DNA of 64,000 nt from Balanoglossus misakiensis (taxonomy: Eukaryota; Hemichordata), in NCBI GenBank assembly GCA_040954595.2, contig CM082593.2:186001-250000 (forward strand), in the 5' to 3' direction. A model generated the notes under the pieces. It was not told the DNA's origin. It saw only the letters and a program-made list of their open reading frames with translations, and did no database searches. The position numbers and the translations under genes are program-made. This document shows positions 1 through 16,551 of this stretch, piece after piece (the first letter of the stretch is position 1; each line of letters opens with the position of its first letter).

Positions 1-3987
<3,987 letters not shown>

Positions 3988-5103
3988 CTTGAATAGTTGT
4001 GTGACGCTTCTCTCCTCCACCCCTACGGGGGGTGCGCACGTCTGCGTAATAAATCGCTCGTCGGCAAAACATGGATCCGTGTACACGCTCCTCCCAAACA
4101 AGACTGTATCGACCATTTCAATGATATTGAATGGCATTTATCAACAAACAATTTATTTATATCTACACTGGTTTAAACAGTATACAGGTATTAAAATAAT
4201 TAAGATGTCCTGTAACCCCCGGAGGCTGTTTTTGGCCGTAGAACGCGAAAGGGATTCTGGGTAATACAATAAAGGCTGGGTCGAGCTGAACCGTACTATA
4301 GGCCTTTATATATTCGCAAGGATCATATATGAACAGTTTAGCCTAAATTGTATGACAGAACCCTACATTTTCGATGAAAAATGATTACTAAAGAGATAAT
4401 ATTAGGGGGGAGTATGAGCTCCCCAAAAGTATGTTAAAATGCAAGATTTTCTCGTTACTTTCATTCTTTTTCAGCTCCATGGCGATGATGTGCTCGTCTT
4501 CATCGCCGTGGACTTTCAATTTCTTCCTACAAACCACGTGTGTGCAGTTACTTTGAAGTTTGATTTCGGCTTCAGATTCAGAAAGGTTCTTTCAAGTACT
4601 TCAGTAAGAATCAGGTTATGGGGGCAAAGGAGAAAAGCTGTCAGACGGCTTGAATGCCATCGATCAGAAATTGCACTGGTTAACGTACTTTTTAAAGGTC
4701 AAAAAAGACCATAGTGCAATTTGCTGTCAATAAGACATAAATTGTGTTATTAAAAGCATCGTCAAATGGAGTGGAATTGTGTTAATAATGACGCCATCGC
4801 AAATTTATTGATTATAAGACGCACTGCACTTTAGGTGCGGTTGAGTTGTACTGGGGCTATTCTATCAAAGTACTGTGTCCCCTGAAGTTTATTTATCCAG
4901 AAGAGCCTCTTCTCAGTGGCATATACGGGGGAAAACCATTCATCAAGAACAGCAGAGGTAAGCTACTCATTAAAAAGAACAGTTCAAAAGGCGTGATTTT
5001 TACTGGTCCTCAGTAAATGAGAATTAACTCTGATATACCTCAACGAATTGCTTCAAGTACAACATACGAACATTTCTGCACCCAAAAAGAACAGCTGGTG
5101 ATC
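3988..5103. other. Intergenic region between divergent KAT8 and P450 genes
   Basis: About 1.1 kb containing the KAT8 5' UTR/promoter on the minus side and the P450 upstream region on the plus side. Short ORFs at 3989-4264 and 4439-4714 show no family resemblance or splice context, so I treat the region as regulatory or non-coding. I found no repeat or RNA gene. Confidence 0.5.
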
Positions 5104-8100
5104 ATGAAGTGGATCCTCGATTCGATTGTGGCAACTTGGCTTTTCTGGGTTTTGCTGACCCTCCTTGTTGTTCTGACACTTGCGACATATACACAGCCAT
5201 CAGGATTTCCTCCAGGGCCACGTGGGTTGCCCATAGTTGGATGCATATTTGGTGAGTTTATCTCTTCATACTTGTCAAGCTCAAAGAATAAAATAGGATG
5301 ATTTGCATGGTGAAATTCGTGAAGTTTGAAACACAATTTCAGAGTGACAGGCAGACAGACAGACATGGCATAACAAAGACTAACTAAGCAGATAAGCCCG
5401 AGAATGAGTGACATGGATGGATACAGCTATTTCTGTGTTTTTTTTTCAGATGTTGGAACAACTCCACATTTGAGCTTTATGAAGTTGGCAAAGAAGTACG
5501 GAGACATATTTTCCATCAAACTAGGAAGCCACAGTATTGTTGTGCTTAACAACGTAGAACTTGTTAATGAAGCATTGGTCAAGAAGTTTAATGACTTCGC
5601 TGGAAGGCCATTTATCTATTCAAGTAATTATATAGTAATGTTTACATAATGCCATTTCATAACTCGATTTGAACGAGTTCATCAATATCCTCAATGCCAA
5701 TGCAATTATAAGGGAATCCCGATGCATTACAGTTAATGACAACACAATCTTGCATTTGGAAGCCAATACGTCTGGTGTGGTCGAATTGCGCTAATTTGAC
5801 GAATATTCTCTCGTCATTATGTCTTTCAAGCTGACATATTTTCAGAGGGGCGCAAAGACATAATTTTTGGTGATTTTGGACCAACATGGAAATTACATAG
5901 GAAGTTGAGCTATGCTGCAATGAGGTATGAATATGACTAAACTCTACATTATAATTAAGTGTCGTAGTCTGTTATCAGGAACAATAGTTGCCAGCACATA
6001 AACACCAAGAACAAAAACTGCACATTCATCCAGCCAGTTCACCCACCTGTTTGAAAGCAAACAAATCTTTTAACACTTTTTTATTCCGTCAGGTCTTACG
6101 CCAGCGGTGTGACTCTGGAAAATCTCATCATTAATGAAGCTTACCCGAAGTTGAATGAATTCTTCCTTGAAAAAGCTGGTGATGCGTTTGACGTAAAACC
6201 AGTTCTGTTGTTAGTGATATGCAACATCATGGCCACAATATGCTTTAATCGCAAGTAAGTCATACTAGTAGTTCATATACGTACTCTCATGATACTTCAG
6301 GGTGGGACCAAAAGCCGAGGTTTTGCTGTTTAAAACGTGTCAGCTATGAACCCCAGAAAAACTGAACATTTGTCTTTCTATAGGTATTCACTGGACGATG
6401 AGGAGTTCTTGGAATTCGTCCAAATAACAGATGATATGGTCCATGGCATTGGGAACGGACTACTTGCAGATTTCCTTCATTGGACCAAATATCTTCCGAC
6501 ATCTGGACCAAAGACGGTGAAAAGGCTCACCGACAGATTCATTGGATTCCTCCGCAAGAAGCTGGATGAGCATAGACGGACTTTTGACAAAGGTACGGGA
6601 TGATACACATTTGAAACATATGCATGTTCAAAGCTTATCAAGCTGTGGTATGACTCAGAGAATTGGCACGGGGGAGTTTGTACTATGTACAAGAAACTCC
6701 GATGTTACAAATCATAAACAGGGAGAACGCGATGACATATTACCCACAAAGGTAAATTTTGAATTCCACGGTGGCAAGATATTAGATTTAAAATTTCTCA
6801 AAATGATGCAAAATCATGTTTTATCTTCATTACAACGCTTCATCTCCGACTCGAAGACAACTTGCGAGACTTAACAGACCATCTCATCCAAGCCCAAAAC
6901 GAGGCTATAATGGAAGATGCCGAAGAAATGGAGTCGCTTACTGAAACTCACATGGTACAAACTTTGTCTGACATGTTTGGAGGTCAGTTCTTATTCTTGT
7001 TCCCCTTTTCTTGGGAATGAGGCATGTAGGTTTTTCTGTAAATCTTTCATCAAGTACATTAATTTTAAAGTCAATCTCATCAAATCTTACATTAACTGTA
7101 ACCTTCGGCTGTTTCCGCCGGCAACTTGAGAACAACGTCCACCCACTCAGCCTAAAGTAGAAACGAGGCATATATTAATATTACACCTGATTTAACCGGA
7201 TTGATTTTAAGCCTTATTAATTTATATGATTACAACAAATTCGGTGTCCAAAAGCGTGAAACTGGCGTTCATTAAGACTAATAAGGCACCATGTAATTTC
7301 AATAATCTTTTCAGGTAAATTTTGCCTTCTTTTCATTTTATTGTACAAGGGCATCAAATTGTCCATGTACTTGGTCTAATCGAATTTCTAGCGTTATTAC
7401 ATACTAACTAGTTCTCATTTGATTCTCTCAGCGGGCATAGACACGTCATCAGTCGCACTGAATTGGTGTATTGTTTACATGGTTCACTATCCAGACATCC
7501 AAGCAACCGTTGCTAAGGAAATCGACACAGTAATTGGCCAAGAACGAACGCCTCAGTTAAATGACAGATGGCGTCTTCCTTATTGCGAAGCAGTTATACG
7601 CGAAGTCTTACGCATTCAGACTGTGGCACCCCTGAGTATTCCACACAGAGCATGCGTTGATTCGTCTATTGGTGAGTATGATAGATGAATTTTTAAATGC
7701 CATCTAGGATTTCGTTGTTCGTTTGATATCATCATGGGAATAAAATAATCATACCGTTGATGCAAACTGTCAGACGCTCAATGGTCTAGTCCGTGTCGAT
7801 GAGTATTCACACAAAAAGGAACATGTCCCCAAACACTACACCATGTTCGTTTAATGCACCCTCGTCGTTTGACAGGTGGCTACAGGATTCCCAAAGATAC
7901 GTCAATCATGATAAACCTATGGGCACTTCACAATGACGAACGAGAGTGGGAAGAACCCAGAAAGTTTAAACCAGGTAATGACAATAATCAGCTTTACATA
8001 TTATTACAACAAATATATCTTTAAAAATTGCACTGCTAAGTATTTACTATTTCAATATCAATATCGAATAATAATGTCTCAAACTAAGTCATCTTCTTTT

Positions 8101-8384
8101 ATCTCTCTGTAGAGCGATTTTTGGAGGATGACATGAAGCGATTGAAACCAAAACCTCCCAGTTTTATGCCCTTTTCAGCTGGAAGACGTGTCTGCCTCGG
8201 AGAGACTCTGGCCAAAACCCAGCTATTCCTTCTCTTTGTGTCCTTATTTCAGAATTTTATAATAGCGCATGCGCCAGGATCTCTTCCTCCATTGGACGGA
8301 TTTGCCAGCATCTTTGTCAACCATCCACATCCTTATCAAATTTGCGTCAAGCAAAGAAACAAACAACCACAGAAAATCAAATAA
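5104..8384 (+). CDS. Microsomal cytochrome P450, CYP2 clan, CYP17-like
   Basis: Heme-thiolate monooxygenase anchored in the ER membrane. Nine exons join in phase: 5104-5251, 5450-5623, 5846-5924, 6093-6254, 6384-6592, 6857-6982, 7432-7671, 7876-7974, 8113-8384; the product is 502 aa, the normal family length. The start MKWILDS is followed by a hydrophobic signal anchor (about residues 5-30) and the hinge PPGPRGLPIVG. I-helix oxygen motif AGIDTSS at 300-306; ExxR as EVLR at 357-360; PERF at 412-415; heme loop FSAGRRVCLG with Cys440. The segment VAPLSIPH..VDSSIG and the following INLWALH closely resemble CYP17 (steroid 17-hydroxylase/17,20-lyase) rather than typical CYP2 drug-metabolising enzymes; this is by eye and the substrate is unknown. 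The weakest junction is the exon 6 acceptor (AAG at 6854-6856). Convergent with TMEM175. Confidence 0.93.
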
Positions 8385-8787
8385 CAGACTCTGTGATGTG
8401 CCTCAATTGCAATCCCTTCTTTATATTGTAGATTGCATTGGTCATGTGTTTTTCTCCTAGTTTACATGCACGTAATTTCAAGTTTATTAACTAGAAACAC
8501 TACTGCACTAAGTTTGGTAGTTCACAAAAGATTGAATAAAGTTACGATGATGTTCCCATAGCAAGAACCCGAATGGGTTATAAGCGCAAAACACATGAAA
8601 ACCAATATTTTCCGTTCTAGACGCAATTTTAGAGATTTCACATAAATATAATAATAGACCCCCTTTCAACTTTTAAGTACAGTCTGCCATCTTATTAAGA
8701 AGCTGATTTCGCATCTCAGACGATCTGATAATTATTGATCATTATATGTCAAAGAATTTATGGTACTTGATACGGTTCTGCACACTT
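8385..8787. other. Convergent 3' UTR interval between P450 and TMEM175
   Basis: About 400 bp between two convergent stop codons. It holds the P450 AATAAA signal (8535-8540); the remainder is AT-rich and probably the 3' UTR of TMEM175. No additional gene is visible. Confidence 0.6.
8535..8540 (+). promoter_or_regulatory. Polyadenylation signal AATAAA of the P450 gene
   Basis: A canonical AATAAA hexamer 151 bases after the P450 stop codon, at a normal distance for a short 3' UTR. Confidence 0.6.
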
Positions 8788-11700
8788 TCATAAGTTTGTC
8801 GAAGATTCCGCTGGCAAATCAGAATCGTTAAATTGTTCACCGCCAACTGTGATATCAATACCATCTGCCTGAGTTTTAAGATCAACATCGACCTGTCCAC
8901 TACTTTCTCTCTCCGATTTCTGTCGACACTGAAATGATAAAAGATGGTGTGGCCACAAATCAAAGTTGACCTAAAAGATGGCTACCATCTGAACCATTCT
9001 CTGCACTTGTCTCAGAAACTTTGAAGATTTCCATCAATTATCATTTACCATTATTATACACTTCTATTCTATCCAATAAAAGGAGGAATTGGAAATTGCT
9101 TACGTGATGATGAACGACTTCCATAATAATCTTCAATACAGCATACAGGACAATAACAGACACTGTAATCTGGTGGGTGGAAAGTGAAGAACTGTTCATG
9201 ATTTGTCCCAGTCACGTGGTTCAACACCGAGAAACACGTTTCAGAGGGGAAAGGTCACTAGCTTCAGGCTCGATGCTTATACTTGTATTTTCTCTGTGGT
9301 ATCAAAACTTTTGGGGACAATAATTAGTGGCAAGATGATAAATGTAAAATGTACTCACAATACTGATGACGTCAGCATTGACTGGGTCCGATTTAAAACA
9401 AACCAGGAACGCAAAGAGACTGGAAAGCAAAATATAAATATTTAATGTATGAGTGAAACCTTATTAAGAGACAATTTGGCGTTTACATTTTCATCAACGA
9501 ATAAGAAGTGTGTAAAAACCAAGACTAATACGCCCTTTTACCTCTGGAAAATCCTAGAAAATTTAGTCAGGAACTGTAGAACGCAATTTGAAAAAAAGTC
9601 ACGTGTTTCTTAAGCCTTGGTCGTAGTTGCTGATTTTCATCATCATTAATGATTAACGAGAGAGAAATAGCACTGTTCGTACCTGATAATTGGCATTAAT
9701 AAGAGTTTACATATCACGAACGCTTTTGCGAGTCCCTTGTGGCTATCATGAAAATGCTTGTCACTGGAAAAGGCATCAGTTAACCGAGAACAAAACAAAA
9801 CATCAGTGTTTTCATGAATTTAATCGATGTTCATAGGTAAATATAAAATAGTGACCAGCACACATCAACAATGTTATTCGGTGATTTGGACTGAAAAGTA
9901 GATTGAAAAAACAAAGCGGTGCCGTCAACATAAATCAAGAATACTACTGAGACAAATAAACTTGACAAACTGCTTGTGTATAAAGCAACAATTCAAAGTA
10001 ATTGAACTGTCCATCAGTGGGTGACACAGCAAGATTAAAGTGCACCGAAAACTCGTCGTTCCTGTTAGATACAATCAATAGTCATAGAGCTATTCATTTT
10101 GAAAACTACTTTATTCTAATTAAATGGGACTGTCATTCAACACCATTAGAAAATACGACCTAAATGTTTCAACAGTTGTGACTCAATACTCTTGTTTGCG
10201 ATAGATCTAAAATACATTATAGGCCGATAGTCTTACCTGTGTCTGCAAGCAGCTACATACATCAAAATTTGGAAAAGACTGGCAAAGAAGACACAAGCGC
10301 TGTTGATCTGTACAACATAGTTTTCAGTTCTATCCGTAGTCTGTTTAAAAAGACAGAAATTTAATATTCTCGTTTTATTTAATTACTACTATTTCAGGAG
10401 TCTTTAGATGGATATCGTCCCAGATCCGGTCATAGTGATTTTGTGTATTTGCAATGATGTCATTAATGGACACATGTTGTAAAGCTGCTATTTGTAACCG
10501 ACGCCGGACTGAATGATGAGGAAGTGTATGAGAATGTGTGTGAAAGTTGTTAACAATTAAATTATTGAAGGATACTCACATCACCGGCGTATACAGCGAT
10601 CAGCTTGTAACAGAACGGAAGCAAGCCAAGAAACAGCAAAGACTGCAAAATAAAACATATCCTCTTTGAAATAATATTATACTTGCACTCATGTAAGAAT
10701 CGAAACCGAGGCTGTACCGAGGAACAGTTCTGTCATTTAATAATTGTTGTACTTTTTACGTACTTTCTAGCCTAAACTGGTACTTGTTGCAAGTCGGAAT
10801 GAAGTCGTAAAGAGTACTTTTCCCGGTGGTGGTGAATGTTGACAGACGTAAACATTTAAAATTTTCTTTTGCATTATGTGCGTACGTTTATTACTTACCC
10901 CTTTGTTGAGACAACTCATCAGTCGGGTCACTGAACTGATGTACTGAAAATATGAATATAAAACGACAGTAAATATGAAGTTTCAGTTGCTGGTGACTAG
11001 TAAGTTTAATGAAAATACAATATTAAATGAGCTTATCACACGATACTTACGTGAAACACAGTTTGGTGGTTCAGCCACAACAAACCTGTTTAAATTGAAA
11101 CGTTTAACAATTAGGACATTTCACAAACAAACTAGATTCCTTTACACTTGTTTTTCAAAACGTGATGATATTTTTCCCTGGACATGAGCCAAAGAGGGCT
11201 TGCATTCCGAAATTCGAACTCATGATGTGGCCCCTGTCTCCCCTATAACACACATTTGTAAGTTTATTTCGCGACATTATCGGTTCCTTTGTGACACTGA
11301 TGCCGAAAGCAAGATTTAAAAACTATAATAATATTAATGACTATGAAACGGTCCGATGGGCATTATGTCCTTAATTAACTTTTGTTTATTGACGAGAAAA
11401 AAATGTTGATTCTTACCTACGGTGACAAAACTTGCCAAATAACAGAGAAACATGTGCTGATCCTCGCTTAGAGTTTCTGGAAGTGTTTTATCCGAACCCA
11501 CACTTCCGCTTGACGGTACCGCTTCGGAGCTGAAAAGGGGTTGAAGAGAATTCTATTGTGGAAACAACTCCCCTAACGCTTACTACACATCAACAAATAT
11601 GTCAAACGTTTGCGTCGTTCCTCTATTAATTAATACGTGCACACAATTACTTGCATGGTTGCAAGAGCGACTGTTGCTATATTTCTGAAATATTCACGAA

Positions 11701-14700
11701 GTCTGTATCATCTTGATAACAAATCAATTTTTGAGAATGTAAATCAACTTACCTGAGATCTAATATTATTAATGTAGCAACAATGGCATACACGCCATCT
11801 GAAAATACTGCAAAGAACAGACAGACAGGGGAAGAGGTTAGTCTTATTTGCATATACATTTGCCTAGCGCTGTAAATCGAAAAATACAAAGGAAAATGAT
11901 GTCCATCAACAAACGGCGATATAAATCCTTAACAGAATACCTGTAAATCGCTCCTTTTCAATCTTCATCTCGAACAAATGATGCCAGAGATATTTTCCAA
12001 AATGCTGGTGGCGATAGAGACCAACTTTAAAGCCTAGAGGAATTAAATTGTATATATAAAATTCAGAGCTCATAAAATACAACAAAGACATCGAAAGATA
12101 TTCTAGTGTGTACCACCAACGCTCCAGAACTATTTCGGTAAAGAGAACGAAAAACATTATTCACAGGCGTTCGATAAAGAAAGTCTGTCTATCACAGACT
12201 TTGAGGAGAATAACCAATCTCACCTTTGATGTAGTTGTACACACCAATGCAAATTGCCGATATTGCGTCATGGAAAACCAACAAGATCAGAAACGACCAA
12301 GACTACATAAAGAAAAAAAAGATTGGCGAAAACGATGATGACAGACAGCACGTTTCCGTGTTTCCTTTGACGTAAAACGAAACATGGCAACAGAAAAATG
12401 CTTTTGCGGAATACTTTCTCAATCATGATACAATTATGGAAAACATTTTTACAGAAGATTGACGGATAGTAGTCGAAAATTCGTACTCCAACTTACCGCA
12501 TACATTGATGCGAAGGCCAGTCCGGCTGCAGTCCCCGATAAAATAATTTTCACACAAGATTTACATACCATTACGCCAGCCAAGTGTGTCTAAATATGAT
12601 AATAAAACATTACACAGTTAGTGTAAATTTGATATTTTATTTAAAAAAACGCCCTTGAATTAATGAAAGCATAATTTGCTTTCTTCGTGAAAGGGTTTGA
12701 TATTTGCTCTGGGCAAACACTTCAAAGTTGGATTGCAAAGTACGAAACAGTGTTCTTCCTTCTGTCAATATCCATATTTTTTCATTCCCATTAAGTTCAT
12801 AAATATGAAGAGGTTGTGCTCTTGACTATTTTTATAACATATGAAATATAGTAAGAATTGTAACGGTGAAACGGTTGCTTGTATACATTCTAGAACCAGC
12901 TGCAAGGCAACGACAATAGGTCACGTGACCGAGACTGGCATAACCCAATAAACACTTACCCTTGCTTCGTGATCTTGGATTTCTTCCTTTAACATTTTGG
13001 GTCGACTGAACGCCACTGCAATGATGACAATCTGAAATGAAACGAAACGGACATTTTGGTTTCTGGTCGGATTTCATTGTTAACAAGCTATTTGCTCACG
13101 AATTAGAATATTTATTATGCAGATTTCTCACAATTGTTCGTCAGCTATTGTTCTTGTGAGTAGTACTTGGCCAAATTTGCACAGTTAGCAAAATCACAAC
13201 CGACAGTTCTTCAATGATTTCTACTAACCTCTAGAGCAGACGCCGCGACGACACAAAAGACGAACAGACAAATTGCGAAAGGGTCTTCAATAAACTCAGT
13301 CATCAACGTAACCTAAAAACCAGAAATAATTTTATGAATATAAACATTTATAGGGAATGACAGATTTTCGTCAATTTACTAGGTTTGTGAAATAAAAAAA
13401 AAACAGCAAATAAGAACGACTAGTACGTTTAAAGTACATGTATACTATCATTCGTCCCTGCCAAACTCAATAATCGCCATTGACATGTGATTAAAATATT
13501 AAGCTAGGTAAAGGTCACATTATAATCATTGATATCATTTCAATGTCATGGAATTAAAATCTTAATCCTATGTCATCAACCTATCGAGTTCGATTGGCTA
13601 TCCAACCTAATTATTAGTCGTAATTTATTAAACGTGCCATGTTTTCCTGGAAAACTGTTTCCCCAAAGGAACTCAGATAAGACTAGTTATAATAGGGAGT
13701 GCCAATTATGAACTAATTAATACATATCGAATACTTACCGAGTAAGGTAGAAAACTCACAGATAAAAGTAACACCTACAGGGAGAACAATATTAGCAATT
13801 TGTTCACAATACAATTTCAATCGATCATCAAGGGAAATACACATCTGATCCCGAATGGAAACTGACAGTGGAATATGTGAAGATGCGAGAACAAAAAGCA
13901 CAAACATAGCTTCATTCTTGTAAAGTTATTATTTAGATTTCTTAAGAAGGTCTACAATGGTGTACCAAAAGAATATGCCAGACGACTTACTATATTTGTT
14001 AACAGTACTGTGTCTGCCACGTTTTCGATAGCACCAAAGATCCTGTAGTTAAACAGAAAGTTAATTTGGTCACGGGGTTAGACACGGTCAAGTGGCTTTA
14101 AGCAAAGGTATTTTAGTACTTTGCATGTGGACGGAAAGTCAATTTAAAAAGCGCTGTTGCAAGTATGTATTTCTATTTTGTGATAAAGTAACTCATTCAC
14201 TCACTCACTCACTCACTCGCTCACTCACTCACTCACTCACTCACTCACTTGAGCAATATTGAGAAACTCACCACGCATGATCTTCCCAAATCGTGTAGAT
14301 AAAGATGAACGCACATATATAAATAATAAAAACAGGCAACTCATTGTACAAATTCTCGAGCAACGTCTGCAAGGAAGAACGAACAGAATACGTCAATACT
14401 TGACAGAAAACTACAATTCTTGAAAGGGTCTGTTGTTTATGTCGCGCCCTCAAACTATTTCTTAACGGACACTTCACTGTGTCCTTCATATGTTACGACT
14501 GGAAAGAATCAAAGCTTACCTTGTTTTGATCGTAGTTCAAGACGTCATTGGCGACTGGAACAATCTAAAAATTGAAGATGAGAAATACACTTAGTGACAC
14601 AATTTTGTCTGGCCAACTTGCTGATACGCACTGATATCAGAAAATAATTTGATTCTAAAACAGCATCAAATGATGTTTTAACATTTCTGTTCGGATACTC

Positions 14701-15983
14701 ATGCATAGTATATTGGGATTCCTCAGATTATCAGCGACAAAAAATTACGCCATGCTTAATATGAGCCCTATCTTTACCTGAATTCGTCAACGATGAGGGT
14801 ACAAGGTCCTTTGGATTTTACATATAATTGGAGAGAAATTCAACTTAAGTGCAAAATAAATTGTAAAGAAAATATAAAAGGTTGCCGATGTATTGACAAT
14901 AATAAAAATACTGATTTCTTATACATTGTATAGCGCACTACATAATACATGTCAATGCGATTTAACAATAACCCCCCCCCCCCCCACCTAGTTTTCAAGT
15001 ACGTGGAATTCACATAGCCCTATGAGGCCAGCTATGAATAGTGCGATCAAGGTCCCATTTTACGTCATACACGCAGAGATATATACTAACACGAACCTCA
15101 AAGCGACGCAACACGTACTATATCTTTTGTACCACCATTATTTTCATCAGAGTGTAAATTTATGATATAACAGGGAGGGCGAGAATCTTTTGTCTTGTAC
15201 CTCTGCGCATATAACTCTGGAGAATCTTGAAAACATTTCTAGTGGTCTCTTTTATCATCCCATCGACCCGAGTCTCTTTATTTGTTGTGTAAAGAATGCC
15301 AAACAAGCCCAGGTGCTTGAACTATGAGAAGCCCGACAGACGCGACGTGCCGTGTTACGCAATCAAGAACTGGAGACAAGAGGCATCTTTTAAAACAATA
15401 GGCACTTGTTGACGGAATTAATATATACTAAAATAATGTTGGGCAATTTATTTAGATATCCGATAAATCCAGAGATTGTCGTCCGGTCAAGAAGCGCCTG
15501 TTTGTATTAAAAACATATCAACCGTTTATGGATTTGCCACTTCAACTGATTATTAAAGAAGATTGCGTTTTCCGATTTCTTCGATTTGTTAACTTCATTA
15601 ATATTTTCCGGGAAGAAAAGTAATTCAAAAAAAAATTCTAATACGGATGAACACGCTCACAGTAAAGGCACGTTGTTTCAAGGTAACAGCGCGGCCTTTG
15701 TTGACCAAAGAAGGGCGTGTCGTCAAATAACATCTGACAAAATCCCAAACGCCCTTCGTCCACTGTGTTATCACGTTCCTGTGAGCAAAGATTCATTCAC
15801 AGCATAGCAAATGCATTCACCGATTTAACCACTCAGGACATTGGAAAATGTACATCATCAAAAATTCGAAAACAACAACGTTCATTATAAAGTACTTACC
15901 AGAATGGTGATAACAATTGCATAAACGGCATCCGAGTAACCCTGTGCACGCTCTGCATTCATGAAACGATGCTCCTTCGCCAT
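8788..15983 (-). CDS. TMEM175: TMEM175 endosomal/lysosomal potassium (proton) channel
   Basis: Twelve-TM, two-repeat cation channel of late endosomes and lysosomes. Twenty exons join in phase: 15900-15983, 14520-14564, 14272-14366, 13991-14042, 13739-13774, 13229-13312, 12960-13031, 12497-12589, 12224-12302, 11941-12033, 11753-11807, 11417-11529, 11051-11085, 10899-10943, 10580-10642, 10237-10340, 9683-9763, 9359-9419, 9104-9169, 8788-8928. The product is 498 aa, against about 504 in vertebrates. Each repeat opens with the family RxxxFSD pore motif: R12..YSD18 in repeat 1 (Phe to Tyr) and R242..FSD248, then GVYAIVATLIIL, in repeat 2. Exon 11 has two AG acceptors nine bases apart; only the upstream one (exon end 11807) rebuilds RxxxFSD, so I chose it. 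TM segments such as VLLLSVSFLPYS and SLLFLGLLPF match the family. The C-terminal 46 residues are polar and acidic. Confidence 0.93.
14191..14249. repeat. (TCAC)n microsatellite
   Basis: About 15 near-perfect TCAC units with one TCGC interruption, in a TMEM175 intron 22 bases from the exon 3 boundary (exon starts at 14272). Confidence 0.95.
14972..14985. repeat. Poly-C run (14 C)
   Basis: An uninterrupted run of 14 cytosines in TMEM175 intron 1. Its length is likely polymorphic or uncertain in sequencing. Confidence 0.9.
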
Positions 15984-16551
15984 ATTTTCAGATGTGTTCT
16001 TCAAACAGGCATGACACACACATCCGTCATGTCAGGCAGTGATATCTGACTCCTTAGCTCGTTATAAATTAACAGTGGCGTGTGAGTGACATGTTTTCAA
16101 TACCACAATACAAGAGACACGTTATGGACTGTACGATTCGAACCAAGGGGAGGGTTCGAGGACGGGTGAAGGTTCATGTCATTTTGTATGCCTCATGGGA
16201 AGGTGGAGTATCATTTGAAAAACATTTTGTGCATTTTTAATTAAAATTTATTCCCTTGTGGTTTGTTGTCAGTGCCATTTTTATTCATCGTTTGTGCACG
16301 AATACAAAGAAGACTGCAAGTCTATTTGCTGTTTCCTTGACTACGATATGTACATAGAACAATTTGTTTATCTTACCATGACAACAGAAAAAAAAAATAA
16401 CGGTATATTCAATGTTGCTCAGTGATATCGGTCAAAAGCTGTTGTCAAATTGTATTTAAAAACAATAAATCTTCATTGTCTGAATAGACTAAGCTATATA
16501 TTGAATCAACAATCAACACTGTCAGGCCAGGACCTGCCACAGGTGTGAACA
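15984..16551. other. Intergenic: TMEM175 promoter side and SOD-like gene 3' UTR
   Basis: It contains the 5' flank of TMEM175 and the 3' UTR of the minus-strand SOD-like gene. A TTTATT (AATAAA on the minus strand) at 16247-16252 is a plausible polyadenylation signal for the latter. No ORF of interest. Confidence 0.5.

Noticed and set aside
4439-4714. Plus-strand ORF upstream of the P450
   Set aside because: No domain, no in-frame connection to the P450 start, and low-complexity hydrophobic composition.
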